Assembly: GCA_903904815.1 (NCBI GenBank)
Contig: CAIVDU010000093.1
Span: 25,296-89,295 of the forward strand
Length of the DNA stretch: 64,000 nucleotides
Direction: 5' to 3'
DNA from: an uncultured Armatimonadota bacterium
GTDB taxonomy: Bacteria; Armatimonadota; Fimbriimonadia; Fimbriimonadales; Fimbriimonadaceae
Part shown: piece after piece, positions 38,896-50,576 of the stretch
Position numbering within the stretch: the first letter of the stretch is position 1
How the letters are laid out: the number at the start of each line of letters is the position of its first letter
Notes under the pieces: model-generated
Seen by the model: the letters and a program-made list of their open reading frames with translations, nothing else
Told to the model about the DNA's origin: nothing
Database searches by the model: none
Program-made: the position numbers and the translations under genes

Positions 38896-39315
38896 TGTTT
38901 CCTCATTGCATGGCCCTTGGCCGTGAATAGAACGAATGCCGTACGACCAACACGGACAACTTTCCTAGGAAGCCTAAAAACAATTTGATTTCTGCCGCGT
39001 AGAACCAGGCTGTCGCCAGGGGCGGTTGCTTCCTATCAGTGGCAGCTCACATTCATTCCCAGTAAGTCGATTGCAGTTCTCGCGTTTTCAGGGAACGATG
39101 GGGCAAAGCTCGGAAGTGTTTTCGAGAAGTCGGGACTCGTGGTAGACCTAGTGAGCGCCGCCCTTAACCGAATCGGTCACTGAACAGCGTCTGACCGACG
39201 GGGTTGGACCTAACGGCTGTGGCAAAATGGATTACAGGGTGGGGGCAACGTTGGCCGCGAATACCGCCAAGATGGGGAACTGATAGTAGCATCAGTGCCT
39301 CGTCGCTCTAGCAAT
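38896..39315. other. Divergent intergenic region upstream of katG
   Basis: This separates the ECF42 operon from katG. Apart from the palindrome at 39316 no motif was identified, and no open frame with a ribosome site was seen. It should contain both promoters. Confidence 0.3.
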
Positions 39316-41553
<2,238 letters not shown>

Positions 41554-41564
41554 TCATATCATGC

Positions 41565-41587
41565 GCGCCCCGGGGCCCCCGGGGCGC
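41565..41587 (+). terminator. Very stable GC stem-loop after katG
   Basis: GCGCCCCGGG pairs with CCCGGGGCGC-type sequence in a ten-base stem with a three-base loop. No T-run follows, so it may be a transcript-end stabiliser more than an intrinsic terminator. Confidence 0.55.
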
Positions 41588-41789
41588 AGTAAGTCTGTCG
41601 CCCAGACGTCCCTGATCCGGCAATTGCCGTTTAATTGTGGCGGTCCGCATCGGACGGCTCCCAACTCATGGGCAACGGAAAGACACTCTTCGTGAAGAGT
41701 TAAGCTGACAAAGCACGTTCGGATTCACTCGTCAGCAAGAGACGACCTCGCGCTAAGATTGGGTTGGCCCGGTCACCCTCTCAACCCGT

Positions 41790-42038
41790 ATGAGTCTCAC
41801 TTTTTTTGCCGCTATCTTTACCCATGACCGGTATTCGTTCTACAACCTGGAACACCACGAGTTCCTGGACAAGGATGGATGGCGCACGATTTACATCGAG
41901 GGGCCCTACACTTCGGAGTTTTCAGTAAATTCCAATCCGACCCCTCGCTACAACTATAAACAGATGCTCTACCGCCATGACCTAGCCGATCCTCTTCTCG
42001 AGTTCGCAGAGAAGACATCGACAACTTCTCAACACTAG
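41790..42038 (+). CDS. Small hypothetical protein
   Basis: It has 82 residues. The sequence is rich in aromatic residues (FTHDRYSFYNLEHHEFL, PRYNYKQMLYRH) and has no signal peptide or membrane helix. No ribosome site is clear and the opposite-strand frame is also open, so it may be a gene of unknown role or a shadow. It lies between the katG hairpin and the exported stalk-domain protein. Confidence 0.4.
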   Translation: MSLTFFAAIFTHDRYSFYNLEHHEFLDKDGWRTIYIEGPYTSEFSVNSNPTPRYNYKQMLYRHDLADPLLEFAEKTSTTSQH

Positions 42039-42105
42039 ATTGCCTTGCCTGACAGGCGGCTTTGGCCCTTGTTAAAACATGAGGGCGACTTGGCTAGAGT
42101 GAAGT

Positions 42106-42786
42106 ATGCGGAAAATCATTCTTTGTGCTGGATTCATTTCCATTGCCGTCGCGGCCACTGCTTGGGTAAGGCAGAGTTCGAATCTCTACATTGGCGGGTC
42201 ACTGGCATCTACCGGGGTCTTCATCCATAACGGGTCAGCTTATGTCCCCGTCAAGGACGTCGCAGCGGCTTTGAAATTGACGATTCAAAAGACCGGGCGC
42301 GGACTAGAGTTGACCGATGCCGGCGGCGCCAACCAGGCGACTGGCGTTACCGGAAAGGTGGGTGACATCCTTTGGAACGGCTATGTACGTTTCCAAGTCG
42401 TGAGTGTGACCCGGACTAAGGATTACACCAATCAGTTCACCGGCGATAACTTGAAAGTGACTCCGAACAAGGCCAACGATGACCTCGTTGTACTGGTCTG
42501 TAAGCTCAAAAATGGCCTCAAAAGTGGGGTTACCGTCATGTATCCGGGCGGTGAGACCGCTTTGGCTGACGATCAAGGACAGTCGTTTGCCCCATTTCTT
42601 GGGATGAGTGCTGACATTCCAAGTCGCGGAGTTGACCTATTGCCGGGCGCTGAATTCAGCTTTGCGTTGACGTTCGAAGTCCCTTCGACCGCTCAGATTC
42701 AGGACCTCGTGTACCAAGTAACTGAGGGCGGGACGGGCACGAATGGCGCCGACAAAAAGAAGTTTCGAGTTTCAGTCAAACAGTAA
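42106..42786 (+). CDS. Exported protein with copper-amine-oxidase N-terminal-like (stalk) domain
   Basis: It has 226 residues. It starts with a short signal/anchor (MRKIILCAGFISIAVAATAW), then a stalk-type repeat domain with FIHNGSAYVPVKDVAAALKL, the pattern seen in copper amine oxidase N-terminal-like domains of surface proteins, followed by a C-terminal domain rich in beta strands (FQVVSVTRT, DDLVVLVCKL, FALTFEV) that resembles DUF4352-type telokin folds. It ends at 42786, 20 bases before a strong hairpin. Probably a surface or periplasmic scaffold. Confidence 0.75.
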   Translation: MRKIILCAGFISIAVAATAWVRQSSNLYIGGSLASTGVFIHNGSAYVPVKDVAAALKLTIQKTGRGLELTDAGGANQATGVTGKVGDILWNGYVRFQVVSVTRTKDYTNQFTGDNLKVTPNKANDDLVVLVCKLKNGLKSGVTVMYPGGETALADDQGQSFAPFLGMSADIPSRGVDLLPGAEFSFALTFEVPSTAQIQDLVYQVTEGGTGTNGADKKKFRVSVKQ

Positions 42787-42806
42787 CCACGAGACCAAAT
42801 GAAGTG

Positions 42807-42838
42807 GTTGGCAAGCCACATAATGTTGGCTTGCCAAC
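42807..42838 (+). terminator. Strong hairpin after the stalk-domain gene
   Basis: GTTGGCAAGCC and GGCTTGCCAAC form an eleven-base perfect stem with a ten-base loop. The sequence after it is only weakly T-rich, so it is a probable terminator or stabiliser. Confidence 0.5.
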
Positions 42839-43106
42839 TGTCCGTTTAGTCAAATCCGGCCCGGAGGTTCACAAATCGTTGGCACTTAACCTCCCCTGGA
42901 GACGACACCTTCGCATCGCGGCGGTTGCTCCTAAATCTGCGACAAGGCCCTGTCTTGTTACAATTCTTGTTACAAGTTGGAAGGAATCAGATTAAATTTT
43001 CGATGCCGGCGAGATTCAAGTTCCTTGTCGAAATGAGTGGGCAACGCAGATTCTTCTGTCAACAGATTTTGAAATGAGCCCTTTGGGACACCGAATGGAA
43101 AGTGTT

Positions 43107-43130
43107 AAGTTTCAAATAACAAGTTTCAAA
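43107..43130. promoter_or_regulatory. Direct repeats upstream of the reductase promoter
   Basis: Two perfect copies of AAGTTTCAAA lie 14 bases apart at 43107-43116 and 43121-43130, ending two bases before a TTGACA box. The spacing suits binding of a dimeric regulator beside the promoter; the TetR gene downstream is a candidate. Confidence 0.45.
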
Positions 43131-43132
43131 GA

Positions 43133-43162
43133 TTGACATCTGTAACTTCGATTGAGCATGAT
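43133..43162 (+). promoter_or_regulatory. Candidate sigma-70 promoter for the reductase gene
   Basis: A perfect TTGACA at 43133-43138 is followed, 18 bases on, by CATGAT at 43157-43162 (four of six matches to TATAAT). This gives a start about 25 bases upstream of the ATG at 43195. The repeats end directly before it. Confidence 0.45.
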
Positions 43163-43194
43163 GGTGCCGTGCCCAACATACACGGAGTGACAAA

Positions 43195-44094
43195 ATGAGC
43201 GATTCCATTCTTGGCGGTCGTTTCACGTTTCCTGGTACGCAACTGACGGTCCAACGGATTGGTTACGGCGCAATGCAGCTTGCCGGACCTGGCGTATGGG
43301 GTCCCCCAAGAGATCCCGATGGAGCGGTTGCGGTTCTTCGAGAGGCGGTCGAGGCCGGCGTAAACCACATCGATACGTCAGACTTTTACGGACCCCATAT
43401 CACCAATCAGATCATTCGCCAGGCTCTCCACCCTTACCCACAAGGGCTCGTGATCGTCACCAAACTGGGCGGCAAACGACCAGCAGATCGATCATGGCAG
43501 CCGGTGACCTCCCCGGAAGAGCTGACGGCTGGAGTGCATGACAACCTCCGCAACTTGGGATTGGACGTGCTGGACGTGGTCAACTACCGTTCGATCGGAT
43601 CTGGCCACGGCACAGAAGAAGGGTCCATCGCAGCTCAAGTGGAGGTTTTGGCCGAACTTCAGAGGAGGGGTCTCATCCGGCACGTTGGCGTGAGCAACGT
43701 GACGCCGACTCAATTGGCTGAAGCCCAGTCAATCACCGATATTGTCTGCGTTCAGAACAACTACAACCTGGCCCATCGCCAGGACGATGAGATGATTGAA
43801 GGCCTCGATAAACAAGGCATCGCCTATGTGCCGTTTTTTCCACTTGGCGGGTTTACGCCGCTCCAATCCTCAGTTCTCTTAAGTGTTGCCGCCCGGCTGG
43901 GAACATCGCCCATGCAAGTCGCATTGGCATGGTTACTCCACCGGTCGCCCAACATCTTGCTGATTCCGGGCACCTCCTCGGTGACCCACCTGAGAGAGAA
44001 TCTGTCGGTCGATCGGTTGGTCCTCTCAGCGGAGACGATGGCTGAATTGGATGGGATTGGCGCGGAACCAGGGCCATCGCATCCCGGTCACTAA
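43195..44094 (+). CDS. Aldo/keto reductase
   Basis: It has 299 residues, NADPH-linked reduction of aldehydes or ketones. The catalytic Asp and Tyr are in HIDTSDFYGPH, the Lys in IVTKLGGKR, and the fourth residue of the tetrad is in VVNYRSIGSGHG. Cofactor-binding LIPGTSSVTHLRENL is at the C-terminus. It is followed by a TetR regulator gene 39 bases on, and preceded by direct repeats and a TTGACA promoter, suggesting a small inducible detoxification unit. Confidence 0.92.
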   Translation: MSDSILGGRFTFPGTQLTVQRIGYGAMQLAGPGVWGPPRDPDGAVAVLREAVEAGVNHIDTSDFYGPHITNQIIRQALHPYPQGLVIVTKLGGKRPADRSWQPVTSPEELTAGVHDNLRNLGLDVLDVVNYRSIGSGHGTEEGSIAAQVEVLAELQRRGLIRHVGVSNVTPTQLAEAQSITDIVCVQNNYNLAHRQDDEMIEGLDKQGIAYVPFFPLGGFTPLQSSVLLSVAARLGTSPMQVALAWLLHRSPNILLIPGTSSVTHLRENLSVDRLVLSAETMAELDGIGAEPGPSHPGH

Positions 44095-44133
44095 GCTCCG
44101 CAATACGTAGAACGCGACGCAGCGTGTACAGTG

Positions 44134-44736
44134 ATGGAAATGGCTCCTGTCAATGCCCCGCTTACCAGAGAACGTATTCTGGCGGCGGCGGAGGACGTCA
44201 TTCGACGATTCGGGCCGGACAAGGCAACTGTGGTCGACGTCGCGCGCGCGCTGGGCGTGAGCCACGCTGCCGTTTATCGGCACATCGCGACCAAGGCTGA
44301 ACTTCGCGACCTTGTTGTTGCCCGGTGGGTGAAGGCGACGATGCCTCCCTTGCGTGCCATTGCCGAGGAAACTGGGCCTGCTGCTGCAAGATTGCGAAAG
44401 TACTTCGACACTCTCATTGCGACGAAGCGCCAGCGAGCGAGCAATGATCCGGAGGTATTTGCAGCCTACGGGACGTTGGCGGCCGACTCCCAAGCGGTGA
44501 TTGTGGCTCACGTGGATGACATGATTGCGATCACGGCAAAGATCATCGAGGACGGAGTGAACGAAGGCGCTTTCAAGAAAGTCGATCCTATCGCCTCAAG
44601 CCGGGCTTTGCTTTTTGCGACGGCCCGGTTCCATCATCCCGCCCACTCCGCAACCTGGAACGACCCTTCGATTGACGCTGTTTTCGAAGATCTCTGGCAA
44701 GTCCTTATCGATGGCCTCAGTGCATACCGCACATAG
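44134..44736 (+). CDS. TetR/AcrR family transcriptional regulator
   Basis: About 200 residues. The N-terminal helix-turn-helix includes ILAAAEDVIRRFGPDKATVVDVARALGVSHAAVYRHIATKAEL. The C-terminal ligand domain has no recognised specificity. GTG at 44131 precedes the ATG at 44134 and either could be used. It lies directly after the reductase gene on the same strand and probably represses it through the direct repeats, sensing an aldehyde or xenobiotic. Confidence 0.9.
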   Translation: MEMAPVNAPLTRERILAAAEDVIRRFGPDKATVVDVARALGVSHAAVYRHIATKAELRDLVVARWVKATMPPLRAIAEETGPAAARLRKYFDTLIATKRQRASNDPEVFAAYGTLAADSQAVIVAHVDDMIAITAKIIEDGVNEGAFKKVDPIASSRALLFATARFHHPAHSATWNDPSIDAVFEDLWQVLIDGLSAYRT

Positions 44737-44943
44737 TTTGGGCGTCGATCCCGCAGCGGATTCTGCTAATTTGCCGCCTATCTCCGCCGGCGAAAGATTT
44801 CTCAAACTATCGGGTAATCCCCGGCGAACATAACACGTGTAATCAGAATATTTTTTGATACTGATTCAACAAATATTCGGAAATTATTATTCCTTTTAGG
44901 TACGGGATTGTGTTGCGTGATATAGTCCAGTTGAGAGATTACT

Positions 44944-46311
44944 ATGGAAACTTTGGACAAAGTCACGCAATCGAGTTCTGCATGGATACCGGTACCTGGA
45001 ACGCTTTCAAGGATTTCGGTCGGATCTGCCGAAATCGTCTGGGGAGTCAATTCTGGGGGAAATATCTACCGCTACAGCGGCGACGGATCGGGTTCTTGGA
45101 CCAACATTCCGGGCGGACTTTCCGATATCGCCGTTGGAGCGGACGGTACGGTGTGGGGTGTCAATTCGAAAGGAAACATCTATCGATGGAACGGATCGGA
45201 TTGGACACTCATTCCTGGCGGCCTTTCGGGAATATCTGTCGGAACGGCGACCCACGTGTGGGGAGTTAACTCGGGTGGTGGGGTTTACAAATACACCGGG
45301 AACGACTCGAGCCCTTGGGTCAATGTACCGGGTTCGCTGGCCGTAGTTTCAGTGGGAGCCGATGGAACCGTATGGGGCGTTACGCCAAGCCAACAGGTCG
45401 TTCGATGGAACGGCAGTGGCTGGGATTCGGTTTCCGGATCTCTTACGAGAGTCTCTGTCGGTTGGGCCACTCAGGTTTTTGGCGTCGATTCGGGCGGGGT
45501 GATCCACCAATACACCGGTGACGACTCAGATCCCTGGGTGACGGTGCCAGGATCGTTCTCCGACGTGTCTGTCGCGGCCGACGGCAACGTCTGGGGAATC
45601 AACTCGGCGGGAGCGATCTTCAGGCGACCTGGAAGTGACTTCATCGCTATTCCAGGAGCTCTCAGTCAAATCTCCGTCGGCTCGCAGGAGCAGGTCTGGG
45701 GCACAAATCAGGGTGGTCTCGTCTACAAATACACGGGTGATGACTCAAATCCATGGGTGCAACAGCCGGGGGTCTTATCCTGTGTCTCCGCCGCCGCAGA
45801 TGGCACCATCTGGGGAGTTAATAAGGGATCAGACATCTATCGTTGGAATGGATCCGACTGGACTAATATTCCCGGCGGCCTCTCGGTTATCTCGACCGGC
45901 TGGTCGACCCAAGTTTGGGGCGTTAACTCGGGCGGCGGAATCTACCGTTATACCGGCGACGATTCGGCTCCGTGGGAAAAGATGCCAGGCGCGCTGTCCG
46001 ATATCTCGGTCGGGGCGGACGGCACGGTCTGGGGTGTGAACTCCAATGGGAACATCTATCGTTGGAACGGATCCGACTGGACGCTCGTGCCGGGAGGTCT
46101 CACGAAGATTGCTTGTGGCGCGGCGACAGAAGTTTGGGGTGTCAATTCAGATGGAAACATCTATAGGTACACCGGCAACGACTCCACCCCTTGGATTCGG
46201 ATCTCGGGCGGCCTCACGGACATCGGCGTCGGTGCCGACGGAACCGTTTGGGGCGTGAATAAAAACGGAACGATCTATCGCTTCAACGAGTCGGTCGAGC
46301 CTCAAAGCTAG
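44944..46311 (+). CDS. Twelve-repeat tectonin beta-propeller (lectin-like) protein
   Basis: It has 455 residues made of twelve tectonin/tachylectin-type repeats of about 37 residues, each with a VWGVNSxGxIYRY-type strand and a W.xVPG closing step. Two kinds alternate: odd repeats carry GDDSxPW, even ones NGSDW, so a two-blade unit of about 75 residues is repeated six times. Twelve blades could make two six-bladed propellers. There is no signal peptide or PEP-CTERM tail, so the protein is either cytoplasmic or exported by an unknown route. GAGAGA precedes the ATG. The likely role is carbohydrate or self/non-self surface binding. Confidence 0.85.
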   Translation: METLDKVTQSSSAWIPVPGTLSRISVGSAEIVWGVNSGGNIYRYSGDGSGSWTNIPGGLSDIAVGADGTVWGVNSKGNIYRWNGSDWTLIPGGLSGISVGTATHVWGVNSGGGVYKYTGNDSSPWVNVPGSLAVVSVGADGTVWGVTPSQQVVRWNGSGWDSVSGSLTRVSVGWATQVFGVDSGGVIHQYTGDDSDPWVTVPGSFSDVSVAADGNVWGINSAGAIFRRPGSDFIAIPGALSQISVGSQEQVWGTNQGGLVYKYTGDDSNPWVQQPGVLSCVSAAADGTIWGVNKGSDIYRWNGSDWTNIPGGLSVISTGWSTQVWGVNSGGGIYRYTGDDSAPWEKMPGALSDISVGADGTVWGVNSNGNIYRWNGSDWTLVPGGLTKIACGAATEVWGVNSDGNIYRYTGNDSTPWIRISGGLTDIGVGADGTVWGVNKNGTIYRFNESVEPQS

Positions 46312-46386
46312 ATCAGACGAAAGAATCGGAAGGGTGTTGGGGGCTGCTTGACCACCACATCGGCGGTACTCGGTACCCTTCCGAGA

Positions 46387-47619
46387 CTATTCTGCCAGCG
46401 GAGCCGAGTGAGCCGGGAATGGAGCCCTGTCGAGCAGAGCGATCCCCGTTCCTGTGGCGTGCTCATTCGACTCACTCACGAACAGTAAGAATATGATCGT
46501 GGCGACGCCCGCGAGTCCAGCCGCGACTTGGAACATGGCCGGCAAGCCGTAACGATCCGCAACCAAACCCATGAGCGCGGGACCCACCGCGCCAGCCGCG
46601 GCGGTGACGAGGGAGAGTTGGGCCTGCAGTGCTCCTCTGGTGCGATGGTCGGCTTGGTCGTTCACGAACGCGATGGCAACTGCTCCGACGATGCCGAAGT
46701 TCAGCCCGTGAAGAGACTGAGCTCCGAGGACCCACCACGGATTCAGCGCGACCGAATACATGAGAAGGCGAAAGGGAAGCAGCACATAAGAAACTGCCAG
46801 TACCGGTCGGCGACCGTAGCGGTCAGAGAAACTCCCAGAGAACTTCATCACAAGGGTCTCGGTGATCACGCCGGGTAGGAAGACACAACTAAGGAACAGG
46901 CCGCGACCGCCGACATGCTGCATGAAGATCGAAATGAAGTTGGTCGCTCCGTAAAGCGAGACAATGTAAAGGAAGTCGACCGCTAGAAATCGTCTGAGAT
47001 TAGGCCTTATCAAGGCATGTCGCGGCTTAGGGTCTGGTTCGGTGTCAACCGGTCTCTGCGGATCGGGCAGCCAGCGGGCGAGAATGGCAATGCCGATGAA
47101 CAGCAGTGGCCCCGTCTCAAACATCAGATTCAAAGGCGCTCTACCATGCCCGCCCACTGGTTTCAGGATCAGCCCGACGGCGAGAGCGACGAAAACGTAG
47201 GCAATCGAGCCCCAAACACGATAAGCGGCGTACGTCGCTCCTCCCCTCCCCTTCGCCGCGAGTCTGCCGACGAGCACTCCGCCGACTCCCTGCATGTAAA
47301 GCCCGGCGTTGGCGCCTAACGCAACCGCAAGCAAAAACGCGGGCGCTCCCCTCAAGAAGGGGAACGACAGGTAGGCCATCGCTGCGACGAGGGACATCAC
47401 CACGATGAAAGGACGTCTGGCATCAAGTCGATCGGAGAGCTTGCCTAGAATCGGCTGGAGCAGAAATGCGAGTAAAGCTCCGGACCCAGCTACCAATCCG
47501 ATCTGTGACTTCGAGAGACCTGCTTCGAGAAGGTAGATGGGTACGAAGGGTTGAAGGAATCCGTTGACGGAGGTGGTGAGTCCTAGATAGAGCGAAAGGA
47601 GGCGGCCATCCCGGGTCAC
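46387..47619 (-). CDS. Major facilitator superfamily transporter
   Basis: It has 410 residues with twelve predicted membrane helices. The helix 2-3 loop GKLSDRLDARRPF matches the MFS motif (GxLaDrxGrr), and the second-half counterpart is SDRYGRRPVLAVSY. GTG start at 47619 (GTG ACC CGG). No substrate motif was recognised; it could export a drug, sugar or metabolite. Divergent from the sigma-factor gene at 47856. Confidence 0.9.
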   Translation of the reverse strand: MTRDGRLLSLYLGLTTSVNGFLQPFVPIYLLEAGLSKSQIGLVAGSGALLAFLLQPILGKLSDRLDARRPFIVVMSLVAAMAYLSFPFLRGAPAFLLAVALGANAGLYMQGVGGVLVGRLAAKGRGGATYAAYRVWGSIAYVFVALAVGLILKPVGGHGRAPLNLMFETGPLLFIGIAILARWLPDPQRPVDTEPDPKPRHALIRPNLRRFLAVDFLYIVSLYGATNFISIFMQHVGGRGLFLSCVFLPGVITETLVMKFSGSFSDRYGRRPVLAVSYVLLPFRLLMYSVALNPWWVLGAQSLHGLNFGIVGAVAIAFVNDQADHRTRGALQAQLSLVTAAAGAVGPALMGLVADRYGLPAMFQVAAGLAGVATIIFLLFVSESNEHATGTGIALLDRAPFPAHSAPLAE

Positions 47620-47855
47620 GGTCCATTATGACCGCCGCAGTCTTATACGAGGCTGACATGTGGGTAACCGAGAGAACCCAAAGCGACGCGTCGAAAAGTT
47701 TAGGATAGAGGTGCAGTCTTGGCCCATTGCCACGACTCGGATTACTAGCGTTTCACAAGATTCGCATCGAGATTCATGCGAATGGTCACCGGAATGAACC
47801 TTTCGCTCGCTTGTAGGTTATACAGGGTGTTCCAACACGCGGAGCCAGAATCACA

Positions 47856-48392
47856 TTGGAAGACCTTGCACTTGCTGCCGCCATCGCTCAGAAAGACGAG
47901 ATCGCAGCCAGGGTGCTTTTTGAACTCTACTTCGACCCCCTGTATCGGTTTCTGCGACAGCTGACGCGGCATTCGGACGATGCCGAGGACCTTGCCCAGC
48001 AGACCCTGATCCGGGTTATCCGGTTCGCCCACAGGTACGACGGTCGCGGTCCTCTGCGAGCATGGATCTTCGGCATCGGCTATCGCGAATATGGGAGGTG
48101 GCGTCGTCGCCGGCTCTTCCTTCCGCTGCCTCGGGACCTGTTCGCGAAGCAGGACGTGGCCGAGAGCGCTGCCAACGCGACGCTGCTCCTGGATGCCTTG
48201 GACAAGTTGACGCCAGATCACCGCGCAGCGTTTTTGTTGCACCACGTGGAAGGGATGTCGATCGATGAGATTGCAGTCGTGCAAAACGTCCCTTCCGGAA
48301 CCGTGAAGAGCCGGTTGCACGTCGCTCGCTCGAACCTCAAAGGATTGTTGGAACAGGAGGAGTTCTATGTCACCGAACCGTCGAGAACTTGA
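47856..48392 (+). CDS. ECF-type RNA polymerase sigma factor
   Basis: It has 178 residues from a TTG start. Region 2 (YFDPLYRFLRQLTRHSDDAEDLAQQTLIRVIR, LRAWIFGIGYREYGRWRR) and region 4 (ALDKLTPDHRAAFLLHHVEGMSIDEIAVVQNVPSGTVKSRLHVAR) are both complete. Its 3' end overlaps the next gene by 26 bases, so it is translated with a membrane protein that is probably its anti-sigma. The promoter region at about 47787-47815 holds GAATGAACC and GTAGGTTATAC, a plausible ECF-type pair for autoregulation. Confidence 0.9.
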   Translation: MEDLALAAAIAQKDEIAARVLFELYFDPLYRFLRQLTRHSDDAEDLAQQTLIRVIRFAHRYDGRGPLRAWIFGIGYREYGRWRRRRLFLPLPRDLFAKQDVAESAANATLLLDALDKLTPDHRAAFLLHHVEGMSIDEIAVVQNVPSGTVKSRLHVARSNLKGLLEQEEFYVTEPSRT

Positions 48393-49506
48393 TAAGGCTC
48401 TGCAGGAGTTGCGAGAGGAGCGACCAAGCGCCGAAGTCAGGAGTCGTGCTCTCACCGCAGTTCTCAGCCCGCGTCCCGGGTTGGCTAATCACCCCGGCAT
48501 GGTCGCGGCAAGTGTTTTGGTCGTCGGCCTTGGCCTTTTCATGATTCCGACCCGGAGCAGTGGACTTGCCTGGTCAGAGGTGCTTCGTCGGACCAACCTA
48601 AGCGCCAACGTCCATGTCACGTATCTCAACGGCTGGGGAGAAGTCACCGGAGAGAAATGGAGCAGTGGCCTCAACTGGGCCTATTGGAGTAAGGACAAGC
48701 AGGGCCGGATTACCCACGAGATTCGCAGCGATCAGTCCAATTTCTACTTCTATCTTCGACGGTCCTGGTCGAACGCTCCCAACGCTTACGCGTACGGGAC
48801 GTTGACCAACAAGACGCCTGCGATGCTCAAAGCCGAGGGTAAATACGCATCGAAGATTCCGACCATCGACAGTCTTGTGTCGATCCAGAAGGCGAAGCCC
48901 ATCAGCCAAGAAACGGCCTATGTTGCCGGAAACTCAGTTCAGCGTTACGTCCTCAAAATACGAGGATCAAAGCTGCAGACGGTCGACGCCGACCCACAGT
49001 CTGGGCGCATTCTGTTTATTCGATTTGCCAACGGAGAGACCGACACGTTCGACTACCCGGACAAGATAGATGCGCGTGTGTTCTCCTACAAGTCGCGCCT
49101 CACCCGCAATGAACCTGTTTTGGACTTGAGAGGAAAGGAAGATCCCAAGAAGGCGCCCATCGAAATGCCCCCGATCGTCGCCACCAACGGCGGAATCAAT
49201 TTTCGTGGCGTACAACTGGCTTCAGACGGCACTCTGTATGTTGAGTGGTCCGGCTATCTGCCGCACACTCAGCAACTGAAGCGTTTGAAACTGTACGGCA
49301 TCACCGCCGGAAAGCGGCTTTGGTTTGGATACAACGTCGATGGCGTGCATCCGGTCCAAGGACCTCCGTCCAAACGGTTGATCATCTATCGAGTCGAGCT
49401 GCCCGAAAGAATCGGGGATCGGGTGTCGGTACAGATTCCCACCGCATCCTCGGTCGTGGTCTTCAAGGATGTGCCGATTTCAAAGATGAAACCGCTCAAA
49501 GAATAG
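48367..49506 (+). CDS. Membrane protein likely acting as the sigma factor's anti-sigma partner
   Basis: It has 379 residues: a short cytoplasmic basic segment, one membrane helix (GMVAASVLVVGLGLFMIP), and a 300-residue extracytoplasmic domain with beta strands (VHVTYLNGW, FYFYLRRSWSN, TLYVEWSGYLP). The layout is that of transmembrane anti-sigma factors, although no zinc-finger motif was seen in the cytoplasmic part. The outer domain might sense a ligand. The start overlaps the sigma gene by 26 bases. The domain family is not recognised. Confidence 0.7.
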   Translation: MSPNRRELDKALQELREERPSAEVRSRALTAVLSPRPGLANHPGMVAASVLVVGLGLFMIPTRSSGLAWSEVLRRTNLSANVHVTYLNGWGEVTGEKWSSGLNWAYWSKDKQGRITHEIRSDQSNFYFYLRRSWSNAPNAYAYGTLTNKTPAMLKAEGKYASKIPTIDSLVSIQKAKPISQETAYVAGNSVQRYVLKIRGSKLQTVDADPQSGRILFIRFANGETDTFDYPDKIDARVFSYKSRLTRNEPVLDLRGKEDPKKAPIEMPPIVATNGGINFRGVQLASDGTLYVEWSGYLPHTQQLKRLKLYGITAGKRLWFGYNVDGVHPVQGPPSKRLIIYRVELPERIGDRVSVQIPTASSVVVFKDVPISKMKPLKE

Positions 49507-49518
49507 AAGCTTCGAGGC

Positions 49519-50490
49519 CTACTTGTGAGACCAGGAGTTGAGGGCATCCCACCATTTGGGATCCTCTGAGCCGGCGACCCACATGTAGACTCCGCGAATT
49601 CCGAGCTTTGCGGCTAGGTCCAGCTTGGGAAGTTCCGATACCGAGTCACAGAACCAAGCGGCGCCGCCGTTCGTTTGAAGAAGCAGTTCGTTCGAGGCTG
49701 GGTCGCGACCGGCTTTGTCCGCTCCTGGCAGGGCGGAAAATCCTGCCCAATCGATGCCTTGGGCTTTCGGCGGAGACCAGTTGTATCCGTACCCAGGGAT
49801 CCCAAGCTCAAGCTTTTTCTTCGGAATCAAGGCAAGCGCGTGATCCATCACTTTTTGAACCCACGCGATGTCCGCTACCGGACCGGCTGGGCCGCCCTCC
49901 TCGTGCTGATCGTAGGTCATGATTCGGGCTCGGTCAACGGCCGCTCCTATGCGGGCGTAGTCCATGGATTGCGATCCGCTCCAGTCGCCGGGTTCGGTGT
50001 CCTTAGCGCAAAGGGCGATGCTCAGCAACTTATGACGGCGATGAAGCTTCTTGGCCAAAGTCTCGACAAACAAGCTGTAGTTGTCGCGGTCCTCCGCCTT
50101 CATGCTCTCGTAGTCGAGATCGATCCCCTCTAAGTGGTCGGCGATCGCCATATCGCAGAGGGCTTCCGCATGCTTATCCATTCGAACCGGGTCGTTGAGG
50201 AAATACTCCACCCCGGCTGAGCCCAACCCTCCGTCCCCGACGAGCCCAAACACGGCCACACGGTGGTAGTGGGCGAAATCCGTGAACGCCTTGAACGTCG
50301 GCTCAGGGATCCCGGCAACGTGGGAAACGAGTCCGTCCTTCGTACACGAATAGAATTGCCCGCTGACCGAATCGAAGCTCGACGCGTGCGCTTGGAAACG
50401 CGCAAACGAACTTCCATCGCCGTCTAAAAGCACCCAAGCGCCGAATTTGGGACGAGGAGCCAACACCATCAGGGCAAGGGTTGCAATCAT
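49519..50490 (-). CDS. GH18-family glycoside hydrolase (chitinase-like)
   Basis: About 324 residues. The active-site motif GIDLDYES (DxxDxE) near residue 135 with the catalytic Glu in the final position, and the later MTYDQHE and GIPGYGYNWS motifs, identify the family; the fold is a TIM barrel. Members cleave chitin, peptidoglycan or N-glycans, and some are spore-cortex enzymes. An N-terminal hydrophobic segment (ATLALMVLAPRP) may be a signal. ATG at 50490 is used; the frame is open to a TTG at 50517. It converges with the anti-sigma gene. Confidence 0.9.
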   Translation of the reverse strand: MIATLALMVLAPRPKFGAWVLLDGDGSSFARFQAHASSFDSVSGQFYSCTKDGLVSHVAGIPEPTFKAFTDFAHYHRVAVFGLVGDGGLGSAGVEYFLNDPVRMDKHAEALCDMAIADHLEGIDLDYESMKAEDRDNYSLFVETLAKKLHRRHKLLSIALCAKDTEPGDWSGSQSMDYARIGAAVDRARIMTYDQHEEGGPAGPVADIAWVQKVMDHALALIPKKKLELGIPGYGYNWSPPKAQGIDWAGFSALPGADKAGRDPASNELLLQTNGGAAWFCDSVSELPKLDLAAKLGIRGVYMWVAGSEDPKWWDALNSWSHK

Positions 50491-50576
50491 GTTGCCCAGT
50501 ATACGTGTGGGTCTCAAAACGAGTGGGCAGAAAAACGTCGGCGGCAGACTCCTGCCACCAACGTTTAAGTCTGAAA

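Noticed and set aside
44980..46290. Possible CRISPR-like array because of regularly spaced repeats
   Set aside because: The repeats are in-frame protein repeats (about 112 bases per blade) with diverged nucleotides, not identical short repeats with unique spacers.
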